A program made the position numbers and the translations under genes. This document shows positions 34,955-52,172 of a stretch of DNA of 64,000 bases, in pieces (the stretch's first letter is position 1; every line of letters begins with the position of its first letter). The DNA is taken from contig JAQGDQ010000038.1 in assembly GCA_030141605.1 (NCBI GenBank), positions 558,001 through 622,000 on the forward strand. Reading direction: 5' to 3'. Source of the DNA: Tubiluchus corallicola. Its lineage: Eukaryota > Priapulida > Priapulimorpha > Priapulimorphida > Tubiluchidae. The notes beneath the pieces are model-generated. The model was not told the origin of the DNA. It did not search any database and worked only from the letters and a program-made list of their open reading frames with translations.

Positions 34955-34960
34955 ATTAAA
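34955..34960 (+). promoter_or_regulatory. Candidate poly(A) signal of the ABCA3-like gene
   Basis: ATTAAA lies 100 bases after the stop codon; another is at 35325-35330. No AATAAA occurs close by; the nearest clear ones are near 37504 and 37873. Which site is used cannot be decided from the sequence. Confidence 0.3.
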
Positions 34961-35055
34961 CCATTCATATTAAGCAACCTTGCAAAGGGTCCAAACCATA
35001 GATTTAAGTGCCACGCAAGCACAGAGAGATTGCTAGACTTGAGCAATTTGTTCGG

Positions 35056-35137
35056 GCAAACAATGGGCACCATATTGTAATACAACTGCTCTGGTCTTTC
35101 ATATGGCAAACAATAGACACCATGTTGTGTAATACAA
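35056..35137 (+). repeat. 50-bp-period imperfect direct repeat, probable ABCA 3' UTR
   Basis: GCAAACAATGGGCACCATAT (35056) and GCAAACAATAGACACCATGT (35106) are followed by matching TTGT..AATACAA tails. The two copies are offset by 50 bases. Confidence 0.7.
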
Positions 35138-38086
35138 AAATTCCATTTGATTGTATTCTACCCTTGAGTGACACACTTAAAGTATTGTTCAATGTGCAGC
35201 TAGCAAACTCTCTACGTGCATGTGTGGCATTTAAATCTTTGGGACTAACCATTCTTGTTAAAGTGACAATACCAATATACTTGTGAACAACTAGAAAGAA
35301 GCAGTTTGTCAAACCTGGGTAAAAATTAAAGTGCCTATCAACTAAAGCAATACCTGTAAACTTTCACATAATACTAGTTTTCCAGAGTGAAGTATCCTAC
35401 AAACATATGAATTAAGCATTCTTGGTGAAGAAATAATGACTGAAACACTGTTCACATTTAATGAAGAAAACTGTTCAATTTACCAAATAATAACACACTA
35501 GAAGTGAACAATTTTGGTCAAAGCTAAAATTCCTGAAAACATTTACTTTTCCAAGAAAATGGCAAGCACTTTTATGACTTCCGCCGGTACCATTATTTTA
35601 GCTGTAAATTGTATATTTATATTTATCAATGGTAGCAAATACACTTCTTGTACAGAGATGTTGTGCCTAAGAAAAATTGGATATCAAACATAACAATTCT
35701 ATAATCATGGATGAAGATTTAGATTAAAAATTTGAATTAATGTGAAAATGTAAGTCGAATTATTTGTTGATCCTTATCTACAGATAATTATATGTGTCTA
35801 TTATAAATCCATTCCTGTACCAAAAAATTGGTAATTATTATGTTATGTAATATTTTTCCAATGTGCAGTATAAGGGGATTCCATAAGAGAACAAAAAATT
35901 TGCACTCTATTTATTAGTAGTTTCTGTTACATTTTGTATCCAAGTCATCTATACTAGTAACTTCTGCCTTTGTTGTGGTATCAATATAATTGTAAATATG
36001 AACCAAGGGTTTTTTTACTTGGCGTGTATGCATGTGTTTGGTAATTACTTCATGTGTTTGTATTTTTCAATATCTGTGATTCGAGCAGCATTATAGCGTA
36101 TGTTTATGTTTAATATGATAAGTAGTGTTAATATTTTGCTTTGTTACAAAATCTTATTAATGGAGTATTATAATCATTTGTTATGTGATGATGTTTGTTC
36201 AAATGTATGTGGATTTTTTGTTAGATGTCGAGATTTTAATACTTTTCTCTCTTTATCAATTTTTTCTTGTATTATATTAGTGATGCCAATTGATAATAAG
36301 CATTTGTAGAAGGTGTGGAATTAAGCAAGGATTTAATACTTTTATAATCGTATTTTAATGTGATTTTGGTAAATTGTGTTTATGTATATAAGTTGTTAAT
36401 ATCGCAACTTAACAATGCAATTAAATTGGCTAAGTGAAAACAATTCACTTAGTTGAGTATGTTTTGAATTTGAGTAGAATTAAAGGGCCAATATGTTCGA
36501 ATTTTTCCTGCAAGTGTTGATTGTGCTCTAGTAAATATAGGTGCAAGTTAGACCTGCATGTCGTGTTTGCTAAAGAAAACTGAAAAAGACATTGCTTTGT
36601 TCATACCTTCACTAGTAATGGTGTGGCATTATTAGAGGGCACCTCTTTTTAAAACTGTTTGACAACTAATCTTTAATATTGACTGGCATTATTTTTCGTG
36701 GAGTAACACTGCCTAGAAGAAATTCCAGTCCTCATTAAAGTCTCAGTTATATCAAAGTCCTTTCAACAAATTTAGCCATAAGTAGATGTTTTTATTTTTA
36801 ACTTTTGTATTCTTAGTTTAAACAATCAACTGAGAACGTTGTGACTGAACCAGGTGCATGTTAATCAGTGCTTCAAATAACATTACATCAGCCAGAAATT
36901 TAAACATCTTTTATTGATTGTATTATTAAATTTTCTTTGTAAGTAAGAACCAAGAGACTTGTTACATTTATTTAAGTTTTTGTGGGACGTGGTTGTTTCT
37001 GTGCGTAATGCTTATATTAATTGTGTTTTGCAATAATTTGATGAGTTTTATATGCTAGTGATATAACCGTATTGTCCATATATAATTTTTTATAACTTCA
37101 TTGTTTATTTACTTCATTCTAGTACTTTCTCAAGTTGGTGATATTTCTTGTATACATGGTAGTCTGACTGAACAACAAAAGATTTTAGCGCAGTAAAGAA
37201 CTGCTATTTGTGTATGACTATGAAATTTCATGTTCATTCATAATATATTCTATAATTTTTGTATAATTTCTTATGCTGACCTAATTTATTTCTGTATACC
37301 TATCTTATGCTGTACTTGTACGTGAAAAAAAAAATACTGCATAGTATCAGATATGAATTACTTAATTCATTGAACAAAAAATTATTTCACAGCAAGAAAG
37401 GAGCTGTTATCTATCCTAAAATATCTCTGAAATATTTATGTTATGTTTATGTAAATGATATTTTGCCGATGATGTCATTCAAATCGTTTTTGTTAAATTT
37501 AATAATAAATATTGAGACGATAAATGCCAGATCTGTATAAAGCTTGGAATAGCAGAGTACTTTTTTATTAGGAGAAAAAACCTTTTGTTTTTAATGACTG
37601 AATTTTTGCAATAGTTTTATATTAAAGAGAGAAATTAGTCATTCAACTTAGTGTGGTTTGCTAGTCAGTGCAAGTGGGTGCTGGTTCACTAAAATATTCA
37701 ATGCTTTTGTTTACGCAATTTTTTTCTGTTGTATTATAGTATTATTATGCGGTTTAATTAGTGTTAATGTAGGTGTACGTTAGACTGTGATTTAGTATAA
37801 AATGTACTTTCGAACATCGTTGATTCACAAAACTTGTAAAAACAAAACTTGTACGTTGTTAAAAAAGTAAAAAATAAACTGTTTAAAGTTCCATCAATAA
37901 AATTTACTAAGTAAAATAGCATGTACATTTGTCTTAATTTCATTTCGATTATTTGATATTTGCAATTTAATGTAATTGTACATAAATTAATATTTACATT
38001 AACTATTAGTAAAAGCACAATACGACGATAATACAGTGTGGCTGCTTTTGGTAAAGGCCTCCTTTGCAAAGATTCAAGTGTCCAGG

Positions 38087-38437
38087 CAGGGCCAGATTAT
38101 GAACTTTTGGGGCCCCCTCAAAGGAAGCCATCCTCTAACTAGCCCATGCCCGTGATGAATATTTTTAACTCATGATGTATTTTAAAGGCATTTACATAGC
38201 TTGAAGTAAACTTATTGCAAATTCTTTAAATAAACTACAATAGCTACCAATATTGTTTGCTAATAAAAATGTTTTTTAAGAAATGCTAATATTTTACCAA
38301 AATCAAATTAGCACATATTTCAACACAACTGTAGTGAAAAAGACAGATTTTTTTAAAACTCTTTTAGTAGGGCACCTCAGCCTTGACGGGCCTAGAATGT
38401 AGCCTATATACTAGCCCTATAGGCTAACACGGTCCTC
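38087..38437. mobile_element. hAT-like non-autonomous element, copy 1
   Basis: It begins CAGGGCCAGATTATGAACTT and continues TTGGGGCCCC, a hAT-type terminus. The flanking octamers TGTCCAGG and CACCCAGG agree at five of eight bases. Its interior matches, in reverse, the element at 38844-39236 (shared blocks such as gcaaattctttaaata and aaatcaaattagcacatatt). It has no coding capacity. Confidence 0.6.
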
Positions 38438-38560
38438 CACCCAGGATTATTTAAGCATAGCAACTATTTCTACCTGTTGAATCTTTCTATTTTAAGCTCC
38501 TGACTATCATTGCGTTACAGGTTCTAAGTGCGCTCATAATTGACAGATATCATGTACTTT

Positions 38561-43890
<5,330 letters not shown>

Positions 43891-45707
43891 CGCGACAGCA
43901 CCAAAAGTGTGTACAGCTTTCGCGCACACTTACTCGAATGTCTGTTCACACAAGACTGCCACAAAACTGTTACCACACAGTGATTCGTATTTCATGGATC
44001 ATGTTCTGCGATGTGTTGATTTTGGATGAGCTTATTTGCATGTAAACCGCCCGAGGACTAAAGTCCATGCATGGCCTAGAGAAACACAGTTTGCAAGCAT
44101 GCCCTACTATGGCCTATAATAGCCCGAATGATTTTCCCTGTCATGGCAGTGCTTGCGGTGACGCAAGAATGATTCAGTAGCCCTGTTGTAGAGCTCGGGA
44201 ACTAATTCTTTTTGAGAAACATTAATATGTCAGATGGTGCTGGGATAATTAGCTGTACTTTATTTACAGCAAACAATTCTACAATACCCGGGTATTTGCT
44301 TTTCGCTGGCTATAGTTACACAGTGAAGAACTGTTTTTGTACTATTTCCGTTACCAGATAGCAGCACCTTGCAGCATCCACTGCTATCCGCACATAATTC
44401 GGCGGCACGAAGTGTGCACGAAAAACTAAATCAGTTATTGCAGCAGTTGTTATTCAGATTAACGAATGATAACTGTTGCTAGTATCTATATCTCCTAACG
44501 ATTTCATTTACGTTTTGTGCTGTTGCTACAGTTAGCACAAATCCCAAATCTGGTGTCTCAGTATCGGGTTTGTACGGCCTAAACGGGAGTTCACAATTCG
44601 TAAAACTTTCACATTCATTATTTACTGCATTCGCAGTGTGAAAATCTACATTAATAAAATAATTATTAAATGAATTAGCTATATCGCATAAGTTAATTAA
44701 CGTGTTTCCGTTAATACGTAATTAACATGGTATTACACCTTTACTAGTAAGCAAAAATTGTATTGTCTTTGTATACATATTAATGTTGTTTTATTCATTT
44801 AGGCCTGTTCGTGTATTTCATTTTATTTTTCAGATTTCTAAATTCTTTTCTTCTCTGATGTGACATCAATTTTTCTTAAGTGTCAATTCATCTTCGCCTG
44901 ATCTTGATCATTACTTTTAAGGAAACGGCTTCATCGCTCATTTTTTATCCTTTTTCAAGCTTGTAGTGTTTAATAATCATTTTGTCTTCAGTAAACGACA
45001 TGTTTATTTTTTAAAATTTAGAAGTTTCAAAAAATAAAATAAAGTAAATAAGTCGCAATAATGAACAAACTGAATAGAACAAAATCAAGCCATTCGTGAA
45101 AGCAATACGCTCATATTAACACCTAGTTCTTTATTTTTATGGCATTGGTAACAATATCGAGCTTAAAGTGTTTATTTTTGGACATTCTGTGCAAAATTAG
45201 TGGGTAAGTACCTAAGTGTTTCCAGCTTACCTTGTTAAATTTATTACATAAATTTGGTAAAAATTCTTGGTTCTATAAAAGTGTTATATTTTTTACGTCC
45301 GCCCTGCCACAAAAATGAGTATGGTACATAGTACGCTTCTTGTAACGTGCTTAGTAAATGCACCACACAGGCTTCTTAAAAGTGTTGTGGAGCAGGTAAC
45401 AGAAAGTGCCTATAGAGCGCACTGTCCCGAAAGCGCTCATCTGCCAAATTTATGCAAATTACAGTCTGGCACGTACGCAAAATAACATTCTTTTATTGCG
45501 CATGCGTTTTCTGATTGTGAATACAGTAGGAGTGCAGGGAAAACTCCGTATAATGCATTTTAACTTTTCTTGGTCTAATTTTTGGTTTATGATAAAAATG
45601 TGATAACAAAGAAGTTCATTTGTGTATATTTTAGAACGTTAGAAAGAGTTATTAATTTATTACCAGTAATTCATTAATTTAGTTATTGTTGTCTCATGTT
45701 TTTTTAG

Positions 45708-45782
45708 GAAATTTCTATATCCGACTGGAAAATGGCAGTTTGCTCAAAGCGCCCATCGTTGATGTTCCAAAACGCACCCAGG
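45708..45782 (+). other. Isolated exon-like block
   Basis: The block has an acceptor-like tttttttag, 25 open codons (EISISDWKMAVCSKRPSLMF and on) and a donor-like CAGG|gtaggc. It contains an in-frame ATG at 45732. It has no partner exon on this strand nearby, so it may be chance or part of a non-coding transcript. Confidence 0.2.
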
Positions 45783-46969
45783 GTAGGCCCCTTATGCACA
45801 GTCAATTATCTTGCCACTGTTCATTATCTGGTCACTGATTTTCGACCTAACTTGGTTTTGATACTCATATTTTATCTGAAAGAAGGATATTACCGAATTT
45901 TAACAAAATGATGTAGGTCGAATTACCATTGCTCCCAGTCTTACTGAAGTGAAAATTAAGCGATTATAACGCTCTCAAATTATAGCTTTATACTAAATCA
46001 AAACATTACGTCTTGACGAACAATGGTTGTTGAGCCATTTGCTCTGAATGGTTACCCTACAAATTAATTAAGTTATTTTAACACAAAACTTTAATGAATG
46101 ATTGATTAATCTCTAACGCGCTTCACGAAATAGACCACTTTTGCATACACAAGTGTACATATGCATGTAGTGCTTGAGTTGAAAAGTAATTAATTTTAAC
46201 GAAAGAAAATTACAGATTGGATGACATTGTTCATTGTAGGGGTTTTTACAGGAACGTTTTACTGTTGCAGTGAGCACTATATAGGAAGTACACAACCGTA
46301 TGCCAACAGACTATGGGAAGATGTGCACTATACATACAATTTTCCACGAAAGGCCTCTTTTGGTCAAAATTACTTTTGATCAAATAATCTAACATTTGAA
46401 AATTAAAATAGCTTGAAATTGATAGCAAACAAACTTCTGTTTCATCAAATGCTATTCTGCGAAAAAATATTTATGGAGCCGACGAGTTTTAAAAACACTT
46501 CAAACCTTAAGGGATGCGCTTTCTCCTAATACTTTTCTGCCGTTTTTGTGGTCTGCTTCTCGGCGGATCCTCATCATCATTGTTCTTCCGTAACCATGTT
46601 GTTCCTCGTGGCCAGTCTAATCTAATAATATTATAGATGTCTTCAAATTGGTAGATTATGCCGTGCAGATGTAGATATTACTCACAATTACTCATAATCT
46701 CTCTTTAGTTGATAGTACTATTACTTCTGTTGCTTTAACATGATTTTCTGCAAACTGACTATTTCTGTGAGTTTCTATGTCACTCGTACATTTAAGCCTA
46801 ATTAAGTTTCTTGATACGAGTTAAAAATGGAGAAATATGTAATAATCATTCAACCTACTGTGAAGTGGTAAACATGCAGGAACTGTAATGGTGTTAACAA
46901 TTTGTGGAATGTAGGCACATTATTTGTTGACTGGTGAGCGGATTTTTTTAATGCATTTCTTGACTTAGT

Positions 46970-47450
46970 TTAATGATCAAGTAAAGCCTTTCATCCAAAC
47001 TTAACTCAGCTAGCAACTCAACCAAAGTATCAAAAGTTAATAAATTTTCAACTAAGCTAAACTTATTCCACTTCATCTCTCCTGAACTAAAATCAATTCT
47101 TTAATTAAACAAAGTTGACCTTACTCATCCAGTCACCTGAAATCAATTTTTAGTTCAACTCTGGCTTTCAAGTGAATTCAGTTCTTAAACCTACTGTACT
47201 CAAACAAACTTTCGACTTAATTCTCAAATTACTATAATCCAGCACTTTGCTATTGATTCAAACCAGAATTTAACTTTCAACTCAACTTATTCTCTCTGTT
47301 TCACTGAATATCGCTTCAAGATTCAACTGGGATGCTGCTCTCTTTTTAACTTAAATCAACTCACAAATCAGCTAACTTCTTCATCAACTCCTAATTTAAT
47401 TGCCAGTTCAAGTCAACTCAGAAATGTAGTTCTTATCTTAACATTCATCC
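46970..47450 (+). repeat. G-poor, TCAACT-rich degenerate minisatellite
   Basis: About 480 bases of the plus strand have very few G and repeat variants of TTCAACT, CAACTCA and TTAACTTAA at irregular spacing. The strong strand asymmetry suggests a decayed short-unit satellite. Confidence 0.5.
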
Positions 47451-48030
47451 ATGTATGGACCCTTGTCTACAAACAGAATGGCCATTTGGAGATAAATATT
47501 TTCACTTTAGCAAAGTTTCATCCACAAATTTGCCAAGAAGAAATTACAACCACAAAAATAATCAGAATCATCAATGCATAAATAAAAATTATGCTTTTAC
47601 AAATCTATTATGACTAAACAAAATATATTACATACTGATTACAATAATATTTTCACAAGAATATTTACTGGCATACTATAGTAATATATTAATAATACAT
47701 GATGACAGTAGATAACCAAAATATATAAAAATGTTTATTATGAGTAAGTCGAGCCTAGACAATATTTGTGTCTCATCCTTAAGCCAGAATGCTGTTTTTC
47801 TTGCTTACTCCAAATAGGTCATAGAACAATGCTTTTGCATTTCTGTACAAAATGCTGAACATTTCTTTTTTACTAGATTAATATGAAAAATATAAGTTCA
47901 TATTTCATTTTGAAAATACATACAGGTCTTACATATGTTTGTAAATTTATATAAAATCATACACTAAAATCAGTGTAAACGTAAAAGAAAGTAGTCGCAT
48001 TGTGCTGTCTACAATAAACATGTCATTTCA

Positions 48031-48036
48031 TTTATT
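48031..48036 (-). promoter_or_regulatory. Candidate poly(A) signal of fascin
   Basis: AATAAA on the minus strand lies 375 bases beyond the fascin stop codon. Other copies occur further downstream, so the used site is uncertain. Confidence 0.3.
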
Positions 48037-48410
48037 CCCATTTAAATATTAATTTTTTTTATCTCATCAGATCTTTTGCAATAGAGAGTTGATATGCAAC
48101 AGCACGACCTACTGTAAGCCTACAGTTAGTTTATCTTAAAAATACAGTTTTCAAAAACACAGAAATTTTAACCTCGCAACTTGCAATATCACAAGCATTT
48201 TTATGGAAATATTTAGAAAACCAATTGTCTTAAATGTTAACGTATCAATACCAGCAGTAATTAATAGAGTTATTATGGCAATATTAACTCGATAATTACA
48301 GAATGTTGATAATAATGTGCCAAAGTATTGAGGGACTTAGTTTAATTATTATTACAATAATGTATTGTAACCTATTACTGATTCCTCCTATTCAACCTTA
48401 TTGACAGTTT

Positions 48411-48616
48411 TCAAAATTCCCACAAGGTGTCACTTTTAATCTCTGTTCCGTTAGCTTTGAAGATTCCACTCTGTTCGCCCCGTAAGTAATATCCATTCTT
48501 TGCTCGCAATGACAGCATTGTGTGATCTTGAAGTTCAATATAAAATGCGCTAGGCGGCGCTCCATCTGTTGTGATGAAATAATCGTCCTCGATGTGCCAA
48601 AATCGATTGTTTTTAT
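48411..48616 (-). CDS. FSCN: Fascin terminal exon
   Basis: It encodes RFWHIEDDYFITTDGAPPSA, FYIELQDHTMLSLRAKNGYY and LRGEQSGIFKANGTE, ending TLWEF and TGA. This is the fascin C-terminus. Confidence 0.94.
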
Positions 48617-51600
48617 CTGAAAGATTATAAAAATTATGTCTGTAAATTTTGCCTTTGTCTAAAACGCTGCCTGCAAGTTTTGCAGAATTGAGGCTTGGGT
48701 TAGCAGTGAAGTCCATTGACAAAATTTTTTCGCAAATTACCACATTAAAAATTTTTAATAGTATAATTATTATGCATTTTATTATTAATGAAGCTTATAA
48801 TTAGATAATAAAGAATGTTCTTTTCTGGCTCTTTATGTCTCTGTTTTTAATTACAACAACGAACCACTATTAAAATATTTACCCTTTAGAAAATAAGAAC
48901 CGTCATCATTCTGTTCCACTAGAATAATATCATATGATGCTTTGTTACATTCCAGCTTTCGTGAGCTGTTGCTCTTAAATCCCACATATCCATTTGAGCC
49001 CCTAAGTACCATGATGGGCCTATTGATAAGCTGAAATGAAAAATACCATAAAGTGCCAAAATCACAATAAAAAATTTTATACATGAGAAGAAAAATACTA
49101 TTGCTGATCAACTGTTGTAAAAATTAATGTATGGCAAAAAATTTCAAAATCAATAACTTGTTGTATAATGAACTTTCATTTCCCTAAAAACACTATAATA
49201 AGTTTATTTTAACTTAATTAATATCATCTTAAAGAGATTAAAAGTACAACACTATTACTTCCCAAGAGGACCACAACGTTGTAAAAATTAGGTTTTTAGG
49301 CATACTTAATGAAAGTTTACAAGGGCAGCAAACCCCTGGCATCTGTCATGCGAAATTGCATTTTTTAATTCTGCTTACTTGAAATTTAAAGAATTCCTTG
49401 ACACTTGGATTTTCAATTGATGCATACAGTTGACCATTCATTTTTGCTGTTATGAATCTGCCATTTTTAGCTTTGATGGCCACAGAGCCATCTTTTTGCC
49501 ATTCCAAATCGAACAGACAATTTGCATTTGGAGAACTGAAAAAAAGAAAGCAGGTACAGGTACACGATACAAGTCTCTACGGCTAGTAAAGGTTATAGGT
49601 AAACTGAAATACAAGATGCATTTCTAAAGAAAAAATAATAAATTGATTAACATATAATGCTATGTTGTACATATCTATATCCCATTAGGATTATAAGTGG
49701 GAGGATCACTCGAGGTAATTCAGCAATGAAAATGGAGCAGTTAGGATTACAAGAATGCTTAAATTGGTCACACTTGGTTCAGGCCTATACTATTTAGACC
49801 GACAGGTCTTTACACCACTACAAGTAAAACGTGTACCAAAGATCTTCATAGCAACACAACACAACCATCAATCTAGAGGTCTTGAAAATCCAGTGTAGTA
49901 ATCACCTTATATAGGAATATCAATCCTCGGTAGTTAAGCGCCTATAATTTCATTAGTATAAAGTTTCACAATTCTGTTAAATAAATAACGTTTCTGCAGG
50001 TGGCAGTACCTGTTTTATAAACAGTCTCTCTTGACTTACTAATAAAATATAACATTAATGGCTTAATAATCACAAGGACAGCTCATTCCAGATGAAGTTA
50101 TTCAAATGTAACACAAGTCACTACAAGCAATTGCGAGTTTTACTTTGAAATAACTATGTGTACTTGCTTGGGACATGTATATGATATTTAGTGGTGACCA
50201 CTGTAGTGTGTTTATACCTGGCTTTAGCTTGGATAGCTCCAGAACTCTCCAAACTCCAATAGAAATCCTGCTTTGTTCGTATCATCCACTTTTTAGAGAT
50301 TTTCTCTCGCTCAATCTGGAATATTTCAGTGTCAGTTAGCTCTTCCTGGTTGGCTGAGAGATCCATGCCTGGAAAGACATAAACTGCTTTAATAAAACAC
50401 CAAAAATAATTTCTGGTTAAAAAGAAGACTTATATAATAAATAAATAATACTGTAATAACGTAATCGTATGTGATTTACTTTACTATTTTAAAGGAATAA
50501 TTTAAGACCATATGACTAAAAATATCAGATGTTTACATAAAATGCAGACCTACTTGTAGTCGTTAGTTTCGTTTAGACAGTACATCGGCTAAGCAAAATA
50601 ATTTGTGAGGCGTCTGCTTTAATTAGGGTGTATTGTTTTTCCCGCTATGCAAAATAATTATTGGTGAGAATGAGATATGGGACGAGCGGCATAAAACCTG
50701 TTTTACACTAGGCAGAAAATACTCTACTCATCCTGGACTTTTTAGATCTGGATCTAAGGTTAACAGTCACAAGTACAGCCAGAAAGAGCACTATGGCTTC
50801 TGGACTTATGTGACTAGCTCCCGTGTGTAGCTTCAGAAGATAGCCAAGATTTATTTTGTAATGCAACTAGAACCTTCACCGATTTGACCAAGCATTATTC
50901 ATTGCGTGCGGGATCCTGACAGTGAACAGTGTCTTTCTAACGACACAGGAACAAAATAAGTCCACATATTTGCATGTAACGGGTGCTACAAGTGAATGAT
51001 ATAAATAAACGAAGTCATCAAAGGTATGTAACATTTTAAGAAGATCCAAGACGCATGTTCTTTATCTTCGTCATAGTGTAAATTAAATGGGGCTATTCTG
51101 CAGACAAACGTTGCGCGAGGCCTCTAATTAGGCTTTAATTAACTCTGTTTTAACCGGTCTGCTAATTTAGATTGGCCTGCTAAACATAAATGGATAGCAA
51201 GCACTGACGGTTTTATGTTGTGGCATAGACGTTAACTTTGGCAAAAGGCTTCACGATCAGAAAGAAAAAACAGAAAATCAATACATGATTGTGGCGTGAC
51301 CAAGCCAGGCGAAATAGTACACCAGCAGGCAGGAACTAGCGTTGTCGCAAAATGAAATAAATGTGGTAAACCGTTACAATTGCAACAATGAACATTGCAC
51401 AATTATTAATGAGAATGAATCATGCTGTACTTATTGATTGTATATTGATCTACTCGAGCACTTCAGTTACCCATAGTTTGCCAAAAAACCTTACTGCTGT
51501 ATAACCTTACTGAGCCCCTACGTGAGCAAAGGAAAAAACCCAACAATATTAATCGCAATTTTAGGCATGCTGGGTGAACTATAATAATATTGTAGTTAAG

Positions 51601-52122
51601 TTGGTTTGACAAAGTATAAGATAAATTACTATTCTGTGGGAAAAGTTTACTAGTCAGGACGACGCTAGGCCTACATCTAGGCAAAAATTATACACTATAT
51701 CCCTAAAGTAATGTAATGGATGTATCTATTATAATTATAAGCACTTAAGCAGGAAGCAGGTTTTTACTGTATAATGTTTAAAACTATAGGTTTACTGTCA
51801 CCGGCAAGACAAATTCTCATAAATCAAAGGTTGGAAGATTTGCTCTTCTTTTGGTGCTCAGCAATTTAGAACACCCAACTGTCTAGAGACACATAATTAA
51901 CTTCAACGTTGGTCTATTTAATTGATCGACCACGGAAACGTTGATCTTACTGTTTACTCTCACACAAATGTTCAGCTTTTTTTAAGATTTTTTTAGTTGT
52001 AAACAAATCCATTCCTCGAAACAGCAACACACGTACTGTTTTTATTAGTTAACTAATTTACTGATATTGATAATAATATTTTACAATGGATATTTATTGT
52101 ATATTTACACTAAGTTTATTTA

Positions 52123-52172
<50 letters not shown>

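Larger units (their letters stand above)
34856..38560. other. Convergent intergenic region ABCA3-like / P450
   Basis: This AT-rich 3.7-kb spacer lies between two 3' ends. It holds candidate ABCA poly(A) signals, a 50-bp-spaced repeat at 35056-35137 and a mobile-element copy at 38087-38437. It contains no ORF with coding character. Confidence 0.65.
43891..48410. other. Intergenic region P450 5' side / fascin 3' side
   Basis: This 4.5-kb spacer lies between two minus-strand genes. It should hold the P450 promoter (no clear TATA box seen) and the fascin 3' UTR with an AATAAA on the minus strand. It also has a G-poor tract at 46970-47450 and an isolated exon-like block at 45708-45782. No confident gene is visible. 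Confidence 0.6.

Noticed and set aside
43891-43929. An upstream P450 start (13 extra residues)
   Set aside because: The codon at 43929 is GTG, not ATG. The first in-frame ATG is at 43890, and it places the membrane anchor at the usual distance.
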